NCBI RefSeq assembly: GCF_000496835.1 | Contig: NZ_KI543238.1 | Location: 77,984 to 141,983, forward strand | Direction: 5' to 3' | DNA length: 64,000 nucleotides | From: Thalassobacillus devorans MSP14 | GTDB taxonomy: Bacteria > Bacillota > Bacilli > Bacillales > Halobacillaceae | In this document: one piece after another, positions 16,834-26,208 of the stretch | Position numbering within the stretch: the stretch's first letter is position 1 | Layout of the letters: each line of letters opens with the position of its first letter | The notes under the pieces: generated by a model | Told to the model about the DNA's origin: nothing | Database searches by the model: none | The model's input: the letters and a program-made list of their open reading frames with translations, nothing else | Translations under genes and position numbers: made by a program

Positions 16834-19335
16834 ATGAGCGGTATAAAATCTTTCATACAAAATAGGTTAAAGGAAAGGTTGGAAGACAGTGGATTGTTAA
16901 TTGTATATGATCCAGAAGGGCGATATAAAAAAATATGTACTGATTTAGCTAGTGAAGAAGTGCGTGTAATTGATACCACAAATAGTAGTATCCTAAGTAG
17001 AGAATATGCTATAAAAACCTTATGCGATTTGGGAGAGGATAAGACAGTAGCTAAGTCAATGTTAGTTTATGTTCCTAAGCCATTACCTTTCACCGATAAA
17101 GAAAAGCAAAAAGATCCTTTTTCAATATATATTATCTGTGGCAGAGTATTTCCAGAGGGAGATCTTGATGAATACATGAGCTTGTGTCTATTAGCATATC
17201 CTCACCATAACACGGAGATTAGACGTATATTTAAAGATAATATTAATCCTTCGTTTGAATTAATAGATGCAATAGATCAGCATAGGGGTTGGCCAATTCT
17301 TGAAACAATTTTTGGAAGTGACAGTCCGAAAGAAATAATTATTAGTTTTTTGTTGCCTACTGAAAGCCAAGCAACAAAATTACAAAAAAGCTCAGTTTGG
17401 ATAGAAGAAACTAAAGAACTATTTAAGAAGGCGCTCGGATTAAATTTAGTTACTCGTAGTACCTCATGGAGCGTAATAGCTAATGAGTTGTGGAGATTTT
17501 TACTTTTTAGCGAACTAGTATTTGATATATCATATAAAGTTCCAGAGTCGCTTAAACGATACCCACATGCTAATAATGAAGCAGAACTAATTATTAAGCA
17601 GATATGTGATCGGCTTAGAAATGATCTAAGAACACAGCCTAAATACATTGAAAAGGCTATAGAGGTTGAGAAGGAATTAAATATTCGTGAAACAATTAAA
17701 GATGTTGAGTGTTTGGGAATAAATGATACTTTTCCGTTTAAAGAATTTGTATGTTTCAAACAAGCTGTCAAATCACTGAGTGCTGAAAAAACAAATGAAG
17801 TAGAAGAAATATTAAGCGATAGAGCAAATTCAATTTGGGTTGGCAATGAAGAGGATGTAATTCAATGGCAAGTGGTAAAGTCTGGTTTGAGATTATTGAA
17901 GGCGATTAAAGAGTTTACTCCTGATAAATATGAATATATTCATGATTTAAAAGATATTACTAATTTTTATATGGAAACACTAAATGACTTAGATAGATAC
18001 CATAGGGAGTTTGAGCAAACTATTGCAGCTAGTATTAAAATAAGTGATGAGGTGCAAGAAGGGGTAGTTGAGAAAATTCGTTCCAAATATAAGAGTCTAG
18101 CTAATGATGTAAACAATATATTTCTGCGTTGTGTAGAAAAGGAAGGGTGGCCACCACTGGGGGGGCAATCTAATGACTCTTTATTTAATCGAGTGGTTTC
18201 TCCTCGATTAAATGAAAGCGGGCGTAAAGTTGCTTTCTTTTTAATCGATTCATTACGTTATGAACTAGGGGCTGTTTTAGCAAAACAATTAAGCCAAAAT
18301 GATGAAGTAAATTTAGAAGGTTCATTTGCTCAACTCCCAACTGTCACTCAAGTTGGAATGGCTAGTCTTCTTCCTGGTGCTGATACTAAACTGAAATTAA
18401 TGAAGAATAAAAATGGAGATATAGAACCTTTTTTTGGTGACCAACCTATAAATAATGTAAAGAAAAGAATGGATATGCTGGCAAAAATGTATGGAGAGCG
18501 TTTCAGCGAAATGCAGTTAAGAAATTTTATAAATCTTCAAGCCCCCCTTTCTAAAACTGTTGAGTTATTAGTTATTAGAAGTACAGAGATTGATTCCCAA
18601 CTTGAAAACGATGCCGAAGGAGCGATAGGGTTACTGAATAATTCTTTGAAACGTATTCAATTAGCAATTTCTAAACTAAAAGGTATGGGATTTGAGGATG
18701 TTATAATTGCAACGGACCACGGATTCGTATTGAATTCACCCACAAAATATACAGAGGTATGTGAAAAACCTTTTGGGGAATGGGTTAATTTACACGAGCG
18801 CTGTCTAATTGGTAAAGGGTTTGGAGAAGATTCAAACTTAATTCTCCCTGCCGATCGTCTAGGGATAAAAGGAGAATTTTCACAATTTGCTGTCCCAAGA
18901 GCACTCGTTGCGTACCGAAAAGGGATGCAATATTTTCATGGAGGCCTCTCTTTACAAGAAGCTATTTTACCTGTTATAACTCTTCGTCTAAAGAATAAAA
19001 AACCTTATAATAATTCGGTTGCCATACAATTATCATATAAGAATAAGGAAAAGTATATTAATTCTATGCAACCTATTATTGATTTTTCAATCGATTGTAA
19101 TGGGCAATGTGAAATTCTTTTGGAAGCGCAAGATTATAAAGGTGAAGTAGTTGGTGAAGTAAGTTTAAACGGTCCGGTAAACCCTGCTACAGGAACTATT
19201 ACCATAGATAGTTCAGGGTCCTTTAAAATACCTATGAAAATGCAGGAAGACTTTCAAGGGGAATTTACCGTAAAGGCAATGAGCCCTTCCACCCTAGAGG
19301 TTTTTAGTTCAGTAAAATTGAAAACTGCTTATTAA
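16834..19335 (+). CDS. pglZ: BREX alkaline-phosphatase-superfamily protein PglZ
   Basis: 833 aa from ATG 16834 with GGTGAGG upstream; a GTG at 16822 overlaps that site. The PglZ domain carries the two metal-binding signatures of the alkaline phosphatase fold: AFFLIDSLRYELG (about residue 470) and IIATDHGFVLN (about residue 626). The C-terminal ~120 residues form a beta-rich domain. PglZ is the hallmark BREX gene. It is the last gene of the operon; the brxD and brxHI genes expected next in type 6 are not found. The catalytic-type residues are intact. Confidence 0.88.
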   Translation: MSGIKSFIQNRLKERLEDSGLLIVYDPEGRYKKICTDLASEEVRVIDTTNSSILSREYAIKTLCDLGEDKTVAKSMLVYVPKPLPFTDKEKQKDPFSIYIICGRVFPEGDLDEYMSLCLLAYPHHNTEIRRIFKDNINPSFELIDAIDQHRGWPILETIFGSDSPKEIIISFLLPTESQATKLQKSSVWIEETKELFKKALGLNLVTRSTSWSVIANELWRFLLFSELVFDISYKVPESLKRYPHANNEAELIIKQICDRLRNDLRTQPKYIEKAIEVEKELNIRETIKDVECLGINDTFPFKEFVCFKQAVKSLSAEKTNEVEEILSDRANSIWVGNEEDVIQWQVVKSGLRLLKAIKEFTPDKYEYIHDLKDITNFYMETLNDLDRYHREFEQTIAASIKISDEVQEGVVEKIRSKYKSLANDVNNIFLRCVEKEGWPPLGGQSNDSLFNRVVSPRLNESGRKVAFFLIDSLRYELGAVLAKQLSQNDEVNLEGSFAQLPTVTQVGMASLLPGADTKLKLMKNKNGDIEPFFGDQPINNVKKRMDMLAKMYGERFSEMQLRNFINLQAPLSKTVELLVIRSTEIDSQLENDAEGAIGLLNNSLKRIQLAISKLKGMGFEDVIIATDHGFVLNSPTKYTEVCEKPFGEWVNLHERCLIGKGFGEDSNLILPADRLGIKGEFSQFAVPRALVAYRKGMQYFHGGLSLQEAILPVITLRLKNKKPYNNSVAIQLSYKNKEKYINSMQPIIDFSIDCNGQCEILLEAQDYKGEVVGEVSLNGPVNPATGTITIDSSGSFKIPMKMQEDFQGEFTVKAMSPSTLEVFSSVKLKTAY

Positions 19336-19845
19336 TTACTTGTTAAATATCATTGCTTAAACTGATTAGAGTATATTCGCCATTAGAGTGACCACGATTG
19401 ATTACTAAACATATGTAACCATTTTTCTTTCCATTTAGAAGATGTACTAAGGGGCCTGATGTATCAGGCTTCCAGAAAACGTAGCAGGTTTATACAAGAA
19501 TTTGTAAGTCATTTTTTCTAAACACACATGATAAGGAAAAAGTTTTTATATCTCATTTTGGAATTAAAAAATCAACATTTCTTTAATGGAAGATGACATA
19601 CTTTTTGGCATACTACTATTCATATGTGAATAAATTTCTTTATATAACCAAATAGACTGAAGCCTTTAAAAGTTACCAAGTTCCAATTATTTAATTCACT
19701 ATTTTCCAGTATTTATCTGGATGAATTCATGGGCGGCATGATGTAATAACGCCCAAAACCCTGTTGGAAAGGGGTTTATGGCCTAATGTAATACCTGATT
19801 GACATACTTTTTGTCATTCAATTTAAAAAAATATATTTTTGCTAG
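19336..19845. other. gene-free, AT-rich spacer after pglZ
   Basis: About 510 bp with no supported ORF on either strand. It holds a GC-rich palindrome GCCTGAT-GT-ATCAGGC (19454-19469) and a short direct repeat TGACATACTTTTTG (19594 and 19800). No remnant of brxD, brxHI or brxL could be read in any frame by eye. It may be a deletion scar or the end of the acquired operon. Confidence 0.5.
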
Positions 19846-19883
19846 CCTCTCAATGGTTCATAAAACTTTTGAGAGGTTTTTTT
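19846..19883 (+). terminator. intrinsic terminator upstream of the ars operon
   Basis: An 8-bp stem CCTCTCAA/TTGAGAGG with a 15-base loop is followed by seven T. It insulates the ars promoter from upstream transcription. Confidence 0.65.
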
Positions 19884-19921
19884 CTTTAGTGTAATTTTAT
19901 GAGCAGAGGTTGATATATCTG

Positions 19922-19950
19922 TTGCAAATATAAGCATATGCTAATATACT
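19922..19950 (+). promoter_or_regulatory. ars promoter with palindromic ArsR operator candidate
   Basis: -35 TTGCAA (19922-19927), 17-bp spacer, -10 TATACT (19945-19950). The perfect palindrome AGCATATGCT (19933-19942) lies in the spacer, where ArsR-family repressors typically bind. The promoter is 20 bp before the arsR start. Confidence 0.65.
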
Positions 19951-19970
19951 AATTGTGCGAGGTGATGTTT

Positions 19971-20318
19971 GTGGGAAAAACAGTGATTGAATTAGAAAAA
20001 GTAGCCCAGGTTTTAAAGCTGTTAGGCGATAAAACCCGATTAACGATTATGGGCCTAATAAAAGATGGGGAATGTTGTGTGTGTGAATTTGTCGAAGTGC
20101 TTCAAATGAGTCAGCCCTCAATCAGTCAGCATTTAAGAAAGCTGCGCGATGCTGGACTTGTAAAAGAGCAACGAAGAGGGCAGTGGATTTTTTACTCTGT
20201 GAACACAAACCACCCATCATATCTAATTGTTCAACAAGTATTAGAACAAATACCTGATCAAAAAGAAAAATTACAGGCATTGGAAGAAGCGGGTTTACGT
20301 ATTCAATGCGATATGTAG
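19971..20318 (+). CDS. arsR: arsenical resistance operon repressor ArsR
   Basis: 115 aa from GTG 19971, preceded by GAGGTGAT. It is a winged-helix ArsR/SmtB regulator: [15 protein letters not shown], the metalloid-binding CCVCEF motif (about residues 33-38), and recognition helix [19 protein letters not shown]. It releases its operator when As(III) binds the cysteines. It is first in arsR-arsB-arsC, ten bp before arsB. Other in-frame starts (TTG 19953, ATG 19965) overlap or precede the ribosome binding site. Confidence 0.88.
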   Translation: MGKTVIELEKVAQVLKLLGDKTRLTIMGLIKDGECCVCEFVEVLQMSQPSISQHLRKLRDAGLVKEQRRGQWIFYSVNTNHPSYLIVQQVLEQIPDQKEKLQALEEAGLRIQCDM

Positions 20319-20328
20319 GGGGATTGAA

Positions 20329-21624
20329 GTGGATTTAGCGTTTGTAGCAACTCTGATTTTTGTATTTACACTAGTGTTAGTAATTTGGCAGCCGAAGAAC
20401 TTGGGAATCGGTTGGTCGGCATGCGGTGGAGCTATCATCGCGTTGATTTTTGGAGTCGTTAATTTTCAAGATGTTGTGGCTGTAACCGAGATAGTGTGGA
20501 ATGCCACTCTTGCTTTTGTGGCTATTATCATTATTTCACTCATATTAGATGAGATTGGTTTCTTCGAATGGGCTGCATTACATATGGCCCGTGTTGCGAA
20601 AGGCGACGGGAAGAAGATGTTTGTTTACGTTATTCTTCTTGGGGCTATTGTAGCTGCGCTTTTCGCAAATGATGGAGCTGCACTCATCCTTACACCAATT
20701 GTCCTTGCGATGGTTCGGAATTTAAACTTTAAAGAAGCGATGATCTTGCCATTCATTATGGCGAGTGGCTTTATTGCAGACACGGCATCATTGCCTTTAA
20801 TTGTTAGTAACCTGGTTAACATTGTTTCGGCTGATTTTTTCGGAATTGGATTTATAGAATATGCTACACGGATGATTGTTCCGAATTTCTTTTCTATAGG
20901 GGCGAGCATTCTCGTGCTCTATCTATTCTTTAGAAAGAGCATCCCGGATAATTATGACTTAGGGCAGCTTAAAGAACCCAAACACGCCATTCAGGATCAT
21001 AAGATGTTTCGTTTGTCCTGGGGCGTACTTGCAGTCTTATTGATAGGATATTTTGCAAGCGAACCTTTAGGGATACCGGTATCAATCATTGCAGGAATTG
21101 TTGCGATATTCTTCCTCCTAATGGCTAGAAGAAGTCCTGCGGTAGAAACAGCCACCGTTATTAAAGGTGCACCATGGGCGATTGTATTTTTCTCCATAGG
21201 TATGTATGTCGTTGTTTATGGATTACGTAATGTCGGTTTAACAGATGTGCTAGCCAATGTGATTCAATATACGGCAGATCAAGGATTGTTCGTGGCAACG
21301 ATTTCAATGGGCTTTATTGCAGCTATATTATCCTCGATCATGAATAACATGCCGACAGTGATGATTGATGCGTTAGCGATTGCTGACACAAATACTTCAG
21401 GAACGATGAGGGAAGCGTTAATTTATGCAAACGTCATCGGTTCCGACTTAGGACCGAAAATTACACCAATTGGATCCTTGGCAACATTGTTATGGCTTCA
21501 CGTCCTTTCATTGAAAGGCGTCAAGATCTCATGGGGGTACTACTTTAAAATAGGGGTTATCCTAACGATTCCAACACTGTTTATCACATTAGTCGGTCTC
21601 TATGTATGGCTGCTAATTATATAA
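20329..21624 (+). CDS. arsB: arsenite efflux membrane protein ArsB
   Basis: 431 aa from a GTG start with AGGGGG upstream. About ten to twelve hydrophobic helices are visible. The family pattern of the ArsB/ion transporter group is clear: [34 protein letters not shown] (conserved Asn/Asp re-entrant region) and [14 protein letters not shown]. It exports As(III)/Sb(III) using the proton gradient, or ATP with ArsA; no arsA is present. It is of the ArsB, not Acr3, type, and sits between arsR and arsC in one operon. Confidence 0.88.
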   Translation: MDLAFVATLIFVFTLVLVIWQPKNLGIGWSACGGAIIALIFGVVNFQDVVAVTEIVWNATLAFVAIIIISLILDEIGFFEWAALHMARVAKGDGKKMFVYVILLGAIVAALFANDGAALILTPIVLAMVRNLNFKEAMILPFIMASGFIADTASLPLIVSNLVNIVSADFFGIGFIEYATRMIVPNFFSIGASILVLYLFFRKSIPDNYDLGQLKEPKHAIQDHKMFRLSWGVLAVLLIGYFASEPLGIPVSIIAGIVAIFFLLMARRSPAVETATVIKGAPWAIVFFSIGMYVVVYGLRNVGLTDVLANVIQYTADQGLFVATISMGFIAAILSSIMNNMPTVMIDALAIADTNTSGTMREALIYANVIGSDLGPKITPIGSLATLLWLHVLSLKGVKISWGYYFKIGVILTIPTLFITLVGLYVWLLII

Positions 21625-21653
21625 TCATTTTTAACAAAGAGGAGAAATGCATC

Positions 21654-22076
21654 ATGTCTAATAAACCAATTATTTATTTTCTATGTACGGGAAATTCTTG
21701 CCGCAGTCAGATGGCTGAAGGTTTCGGGAAAAAATATCTTGGAAATGAGTTTGATGTCCGCTCTGCCGGAATCGAAGCGCACGGCTTAAATCCCAATGCC
21801 GTTAAAGCGATGAATGAAGTCGATATTGACATTAGTGACCAAACTTCAGACATCATTGATCCGGATGTTCTTAATAATGCTGCCTATGCCATTACCCTTT
21901 GTGGGGATGCCAATGATAAATGTCCAATGACTCCTCCTCATGTGAATCGTTTCCACTGGGGATTTGATGACCCGGCAAAAGCAGAAGGAACAGAAGAAGA
22001 AAAATGGGCAGTATTTCAACGTGTTCGCGACCAAATTGGGGAGCGAATCAAGCAATTTGCTGAAGAGCAGAAGTAA
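21654..22076 (+). CDS. arsC: thioredoxin-coupled arsenate reductase ArsC
   Basis: 140 aa from ATG 21654 after AAGAGGAG. It is a low-molecular-weight phosphatase fold with P-loop [16 protein letters not shown] (nucleophile about Cys11) and the redox pair in [12 protein letters not shown] (about residues 83 and 90), which is the pI258-type thioredoxin-linked mechanism. It reduces As(V) to As(III) for ArsB export. Length matches the family. Confidence 0.92.
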   Translation: MSNKPIIYFLCTGNSCRSQMAEGFGKKYLGNEFDVRSAGIEAHGLNPNAVKAMNEVDIDISDQTSDIIDPDVLNNAAYAITLCGDANDKCPMTPPHVNRFHWGFDDPAKAEGTEEEKWAVFQRVRDQIGERIKQFAEEQK

Positions 22077-22130
22077 GTAACCTCAAATAGCCAAGAATAT
22101 CGTTTCAATTTCTATATTTATAAGGATTAG

Positions 22131-22267
22131 GACCAGCAATCCCTTCCCTTTGGGAAATTGGGTGCAGAAGAAGCAGCTAATCCGGTATCGTTCCTGCTTT
22201 CTGATGAATCTCAGTTTATTAATGCGCTGTAATTCCGATTGATGGTGGTCAATCCTATAAGTATTAA
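22131..22267 (+). pseudogene. frameshifted C-terminal remnant of a short-chain dehydrogenase
   Basis: After a stop at 22128, one frame reads PFGKLGAEEAANPVSFLLSD followed by ESQFINAL and a stop. Two bases further the frame resumes as IPIDGGQSYKY and stops at 22267. Together these are the conserved end of a classical SDR (G-x-P-E-E-x-A, FL-SD-S, then DGG). No N-terminal Rossmann part is present upstream. It is evidence of gene loss behind the ars operon. Confidence 0.72.
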
Positions 22268-22286
22268 TAGTAGTTTCTTAAAGCAA

Positions 22287-22322
22287 GGTCGCTGTTTTTG
22301 TCATGAACAGTGGCCTTTTTTA
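22287..22322 (+). terminator. intrinsic terminator after the ars region
   Basis: A ten-pair stem GGTCGCTGTT/AACAGTGGCC (with G-U pairs) is followed by seven T. It probably ends the ars transcript and survives from the lost dehydrogenase gene. Confidence 0.7.
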
Positions 22323-22349
22323 TGTGTTATAGTCCTACAATCGAAATTT

Positions 22350-22394
22350 GGTGCCTCTTACACTAGATAAAGCGATAGTGCGGTGGGGTCAGGC
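22350..22394. repeat. GTGCCTGACC-type interspersed inverted repeat, copy A
   Basis: GTGCCT...CACTA and TAGTG...GGGGTCAGGC form an imperfect inverted repeat. It is related to copies at 25045 and 28282. All three are intergenic. Confidence 0.45.
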
Positions 22395-22540
22395 GTTGTC
22401 AATGTTCACTAAAATTCGTTTTATATAAATTTGAAAGGAAAGGTTGGCAATTGGCAGTGAGTTGTGTAAAATAAAAAACATACATTATGGTTATTATGTT
22501 TGTTAATGTTCGTATTTTTCCAGGCGGGAGGAGTAATAAC

Positions 22541-23347
22541 ATGAATTTCAGACAAAGTATAAGCGGTTTAATTGGGGTTATGATTTTAGTTTTCTTATTA
22601 GCAGGTTGCGGGAGCCAGTCCGATGCTACAGAAGCGGCTGAAAAAGAAGAAAAAGTAGTAGGAATCATAGGTCCGATGGAAGTGGAAATAGACATTCTGC
22701 ATTCTCATATGGAAGTGGAAGAGACAACTGAAAAAGGGAATTTGACATTTTATGAAGGAAATTTAGAAGGTCAGCCCATTGTGCTTGTAAAATCGGGGAT
22801 AGGGAAAGTGAATGCAGCTTCTGCAGCTCAAATGCTTATCAGTGATTTTGGAGCGGATGTATTGATCAACTCTGGAGTTGCTGGAGGAATCCATCCTGAT
22901 CTAGGGCTTGGGGACATTGTTATTTCTACGAAGACCGTCCATCATGACATGGATGAAACCGCTAAAGATTTCAAGCCAGGACAAATTCCATACATGGACA
23001 CAAGATATTTTGAAGCTGATCAAAAACTGATTCAGCTAGCTAAGAAAGGTACGAAAGGTCTTCCTGATTACGTTGATGTATTTAAGGGACCGATTGCAAC
23101 AGGAGACCAGTTCATTGCAAGCGAAGAAAAAGCGAACTGGATATATGAAACTTTTGATGCGTATGTAGTTGAAATGGAAGGAGCGGCAGTTGGACAAGTC
23201 GCCTATTTAAATAAAATACCATACGTAGTCATTCGTTCAGCATCCGATGACGCAGGGGAAGAAGCAGCTGGAATTCAGGAAAACTTTGTAGAGGAAGCAG
23301 CGAAGAACTCCAGTCATGTAATTGAAGAAATGTTAAAACGCATGTAG
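22541..23347 (+). CDS. lipoprotein 5'-methylthioadenosine/S-adenosylhomocysteine nucleosidase
   Basis: 268 aa from ATG 22541 after GGGAGGAG. It has a lipoprotein signal: a hydrophobic helix ending in lipobox LLAGC with the lipid-bearing Cys at residue 23. The rest is an MTA/SAH nucleosidase domain with all three expected acidic groups: Glu in GIIGPMEVEIDIL, the substrate segment VVEMEGAAVGQVAY, and Asp in VIRSASDDAGEE. The cytoplasmic family cleaves MTA and SAH to adenine. A membrane-anchored outer copy is unusual and suggests salvage of external nucleosides. It is monocistronic, with a terminator after it. An in-frame ATG at 22487 lacks a site. Confidence 0.85.
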   Translation: MNFRQSISGLIGVMILVFLLAGCGSQSDATEAAEKEEKVVGIIGPMEVEIDILHSHMEVEETTEKGNLTFYEGNLEGQPIVLVKSGIGKVNAASAAQMLISDFGADVLINSGVAGGIHPDLGLGDIVISTKTVHHDMDETAKDFKPGQIPYMDTRYFEADQKLIQLAKKGTKGLPDYVDVFKGPIATGDQFIASEEKANWIYETFDAYVVEMEGAAVGQVAYLNKIPYVVIRSASDDAGEEAAGIQENFVEEAAKNSSHVIEEMLKRM

Positions 23348-23405
23348 GTGTAGAAAAGCATTCCCTGATGACTGGGAGTGAATATATCACCCACTGTTCT
23401 TAGAA

Positions 23406-23435
23406 GGTGGCGAGCGATTGCTCGTCATCTTTTTT
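23406..23435 (+). terminator. intrinsic terminator after the lipoprotein nucleosidase
   Basis: Ten-pair stem GGTGGCGAGC/GCTCGTCATC with two G-U pairs, a GATT loop and six T. Confidence 0.8.
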
Positions 23436-23759
23436 AGTTTCTTTTATAAAAACAAGAGGAATGAAGAAAATCTCTCAGGTTATCCTTAATCGACTACCAC
23501 ACAAAAAGAAAAAGAGGCATACATAAAAGGCTGTTGTCACATGGTGCGTTTTAATTGATTGTATTTTCTAAATTATTTTAATTTTTTGCTTTTTGTTGCG
23601 TATAGAGAAATTTCAATCTTATATTATCTATTCCATGCCAATATAATAGGTTTATTGATAGGAAGGATTCAAGGATTCCCGAAATGTCATTTTTCTCGGG
23701 CTTCTTGCACATCCTCTGATAGATTATTACTTATTTGGAATTATTGGAAAGGAGATTAT

Positions 23760-25013
23760 ATGGAGGAGAATCGTTTTCCGACAAATTTAAAAGAGTTACC
23801 TCAGAATTTGAATATTAATGCTATTAGTGCGGGATTGGTCGCAGCCATTTTTGGATGTACTGGCCCTGCATTGATTATCATCGGAGCGGCAACAAATGGT
23901 GGGTTGACATATACACAAGCGATCAGCTGGATTTTTGCGGTTTATTTTTTTAGTGGATTACTCGGCATATTTATCGCATTGAAGTATCGCCAACCGATTT
24001 CCGTAGCCCATACAATTGCTGGAGCTGTACTAATGGCAGGATCCTTAAACCACTTTTCTATCCATGAAGCTGTTGGGGCATATATCATTGCAAATATTCT
24101 TGTTATCATCCTTGGCTCTACCGGATTGATCGAAAAAGTCTTGAAATGGATCCCTCTTCCGATTGTTATGGGGATGATTGTTGGTGTCATGATCCAATTT
24201 GCGATAGACATGATTACATCGATTACCCTGGCACCGATACTCGCAGGCTCAGCGATTCTCGCGTTTTTGCTCTCAACACGATATATTAGAAAGGTTCCAC
24301 CTGTGTTGTCTGCGTTAATAGTCTCGGTAGTTGTGGCGACCTTTACAAAGGCATTTGAATTTCCAGCTGCTCAGAATATGTTTGTTTTTCCAGAACTCGT
24401 GATGCCCGCATTTAGTTGGAATGCGATTGTGTCGATTAGTATCCCGCTCACACTCTTGATTATTTGTGCGGAAAATGCTCAAGCGACAGGGATACTAATG
24501 GCTCAAGGGTACAAACCGCCCACGACGGGCATGGCGGTATATGGATCATCGGTCGGATTATTCGCTTCACTGTTGGGGGGACATGCAATCAGCATAGCCG
24601 GACCAATGACGGCCATTTGTTCAGCAGATGATGTTGGAAAAAAAGATAGCCGCTATGCAGCCTCGGTTATAAACGGTGTGTTCTTTGCAGGCTTTGGCCT
24701 ATTTGCAGCGTTTGTTGTTCCATTTGTCACTGCCATGCCGAGTGTCATCGTTACGGTCATTGCCGGCCTGGCCATGTTAAGAGTTCTCATCAACTCACTG
24801 AAAACAGCGTTCTCCGATAACCAGTTTCAAATGGGTGCCTTCTTTGCATTAATCATCGGAATGTCAGGAGTCAACTTCTTCAATATCGGTGCACCATTAT
24901 GGGCAATTCTTGGAAGTCTGCTTGTCTCCTTACTCGTAGAAAAAAATCACTTTGCATTTAACATAAAGAAAGAGATCGGAGTGAGCAAAGATAAAATAGA
25001 AACAAGTGCTTAA
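23760..25013 (+). CDS. BenE-family (benzoate/proton symporter-like) permease
   Basis: 417 aa from ATG 23760 with AAAGGAG upstream. About twelve hydrophobic helices are visible. BenE-type features include the N-terminal AAIFGCTGPALIIIGAA, FSGLLGIFIALKYRQPI and the LLGGHAISIAGPMTAICSA segment in the second half. The family is annotated as benzoate transporters, but many members sit far from aromatic catabolism. No aromatic pathway genes are near, so the substrate is unknown. An in-frame start at 23559 lacks a site and is rejected. Confidence 0.78.
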   Translation: MEENRFPTNLKELPQNLNINAISAGLVAAIFGCTGPALIIIGAATNGGLTYTQAISWIFAVYFFSGLLGIFIALKYRQPISVAHTIAGAVLMAGSLNHFSIHEAVGAYIIANILVIILGSTGLIEKVLKWIPLPIVMGMIVGVMIQFAIDMITSITLAPILAGSAILAFLLSTRYIRKVPPVLSALIVSVVVATFTKAFEFPAAQNMFVFPELVMPAFSWNAIVSISIPLTLLIICAENAQATGILMAQGYKPPTTGMAVYGSSVGLFASLLGGHAISIAGPMTAICSADDVGKKDSRYAASVINGVFFAGFGLFAAFVVPFVTAMPSVIVTVIAGLAMLRVLINSLKTAFSDNQFQMGAFFALIIGMSGVNFFNIGAPLWAILGSLLVSLLVEKNHFAFNIKKEIGVSKDKIETSA

Positions 25014-25044
25014 TCATACACGCCAAAACCAGGTTTAAATCTAG

Positions 25045-25081
25045 TGCCTGACCCACAGCGCGGTAACTCTTTAGTCAGGCA
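25045..25081. repeat. GTGCCTGACC-type interspersed inverted repeat, copy B
   Basis: Perfect arms TGCCTGAC (25045-25052) and GTCAGGCA (25074-25081). It lies in the gap between the BenE permease and the degV gene and has no T run. Confidence 0.5.
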
Positions 25082-25230
25082 ACATGCAGTAATAATCAAA
25101 TTCCCGAAATGGGCACTAAAAGTACGGCAAATAAAAGTTATCATAACGCTAATGGTATTTTCTCATGTATAGTTAAAGTATACTGCAGGAAGAATGAACG
25201 CAGCCGATACATAACCAAGGGGGAAATAGA

Positions 25231-26082
25231 TTGCGAAGGATAATCTTATCGACCGAAAGCGGTGCCGACTTACCGGGTGATTTAGTTGAAAAGTACGAGG
25301 TTCAAGTAGTTCCCATGCACATTATTATGGATGGAAAGGATTATTTGGACGGTTCTTTGCCGGTCCAGGACATTTATGACTATTACAGACGTACGAAGAA
25401 AATACCCTCTACTACCGCCACCAATGCTCATGAGTATCAAGAATTTTTTGCAACTATAAGAGAGAATTTCCCAGATTGCATCATTATCCATATTGGTTAT
25501 ACATCAAAAGCGTCTTCTTCTTTTCAAAATGCTGTCATTGCTGCGGAAGATTTTGAAGACATTTTTCTCATTGATGCTCTGAACGTTACTGGAGGGTTAG
25601 CTGCGATTGTATTGTATGCCGCTAAGTTATTAGCAAAAGAACCTGGCATTGAACCGGAACACTTGGTTGAAAGAATAAAGGCAATCGTTCCTAAATCAAG
25701 GCTGGCTTTCATCCCGGGTAACCTGGAGTTTCTTAAAGCGGGAGGACGGGTAAGTAATACGGCTTCTCTAATAGGGGCTCTGTTGAAAATAAAGCCATGT
25801 ATAGAGTTGAAGGATGGGAAGCTTATGTCTACAAAAAAATACCGGGGGAAAATGAATAGAGCTACTGAAAAACTCTTGAGTGAATACTTAAATGAATATA
25901 ACATAGATCGACAGCAGCTTTATTTTATCTACTCAATCGGACTTGATGAAAGGATCAGGCAGCGGATGGAGGAGGTTGCCAATGAAAACGGATTCCAAAA
26001 TATAAGATGGATCCAAGCTGGAGGTATGATTTCTACTCATTCTGGAGCCGGGGGCTTTGGGGTAGCAGGCCTAGAGCAATAG
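25231..26082 (+). CDS. DegV family fatty-acid-binding protein
   Basis: 283 aa from a TTG start, with AAGGGGG ten bases upstream; no ATG fits. The DegV pattern is clear: ILSTESGADLPGDLVEKY, the lipid-head contact region KKIPSTTATNAHEY, HIGYTSKASSSFQNA, and GRVSNTASLIGALLKIKP. DegV/FakB-like proteins bind a fatty acid; FakB proteins present it to FakA kinase. No fakA is near. Length is normal. Whether it is a true FakB or another DegV paralogue cannot be told. Confidence 0.85.
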   Translation: MRRIILSTESGADLPGDLVEKYEVQVVPMHIIMDGKDYLDGSLPVQDIYDYYRRTKKIPSTTATNAHEYQEFFATIRENFPDCIIIHIGYTSKASSSFQNAVIAAEDFEDIFLIDALNVTGGLAAIVLYAAKLLAKEPGIEPEHLVERIKAIVPKSRLAFIPGNLEFLKAGGRVSNTASLIGALLKIKPCIELKDGKLMSTKKYRGKMNRATEKLLSEYLNEYNIDRQQLYFIYSIGLDERIRQRMEEVANENGFQNIRWIQAGGMISTHSGAGGFGVAGLEQ

Positions 26083-26170
26083 TACTGGCTAAACTAGGAG
26101 TGAGTAGAGTGAGAGGATCTGTCCTACAACCTAATAACACTACTATGTAAAAAGCCAGCTACCAAACTAA

Positions 26171-26208
26171 AGAGACTATTTCCTTTTTTTAGGGAGTAGT
26201 CTCTTTTT
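26171..26208 (+). terminator. intrinsic terminator after degV
   Basis: A 13-pair stem from AGAGACTATTTCC and GGGAGTAGTCTCT (two G-U pairs) is followed by TTTTT. Confidence 0.8.

Noticed and set aside
23559-23759. Longer N-terminus of the BenE-type permease
   Set aside because: It has no ribosome binding site and no family similarity; ATG 23760 has AAAGGAG at good spacing.
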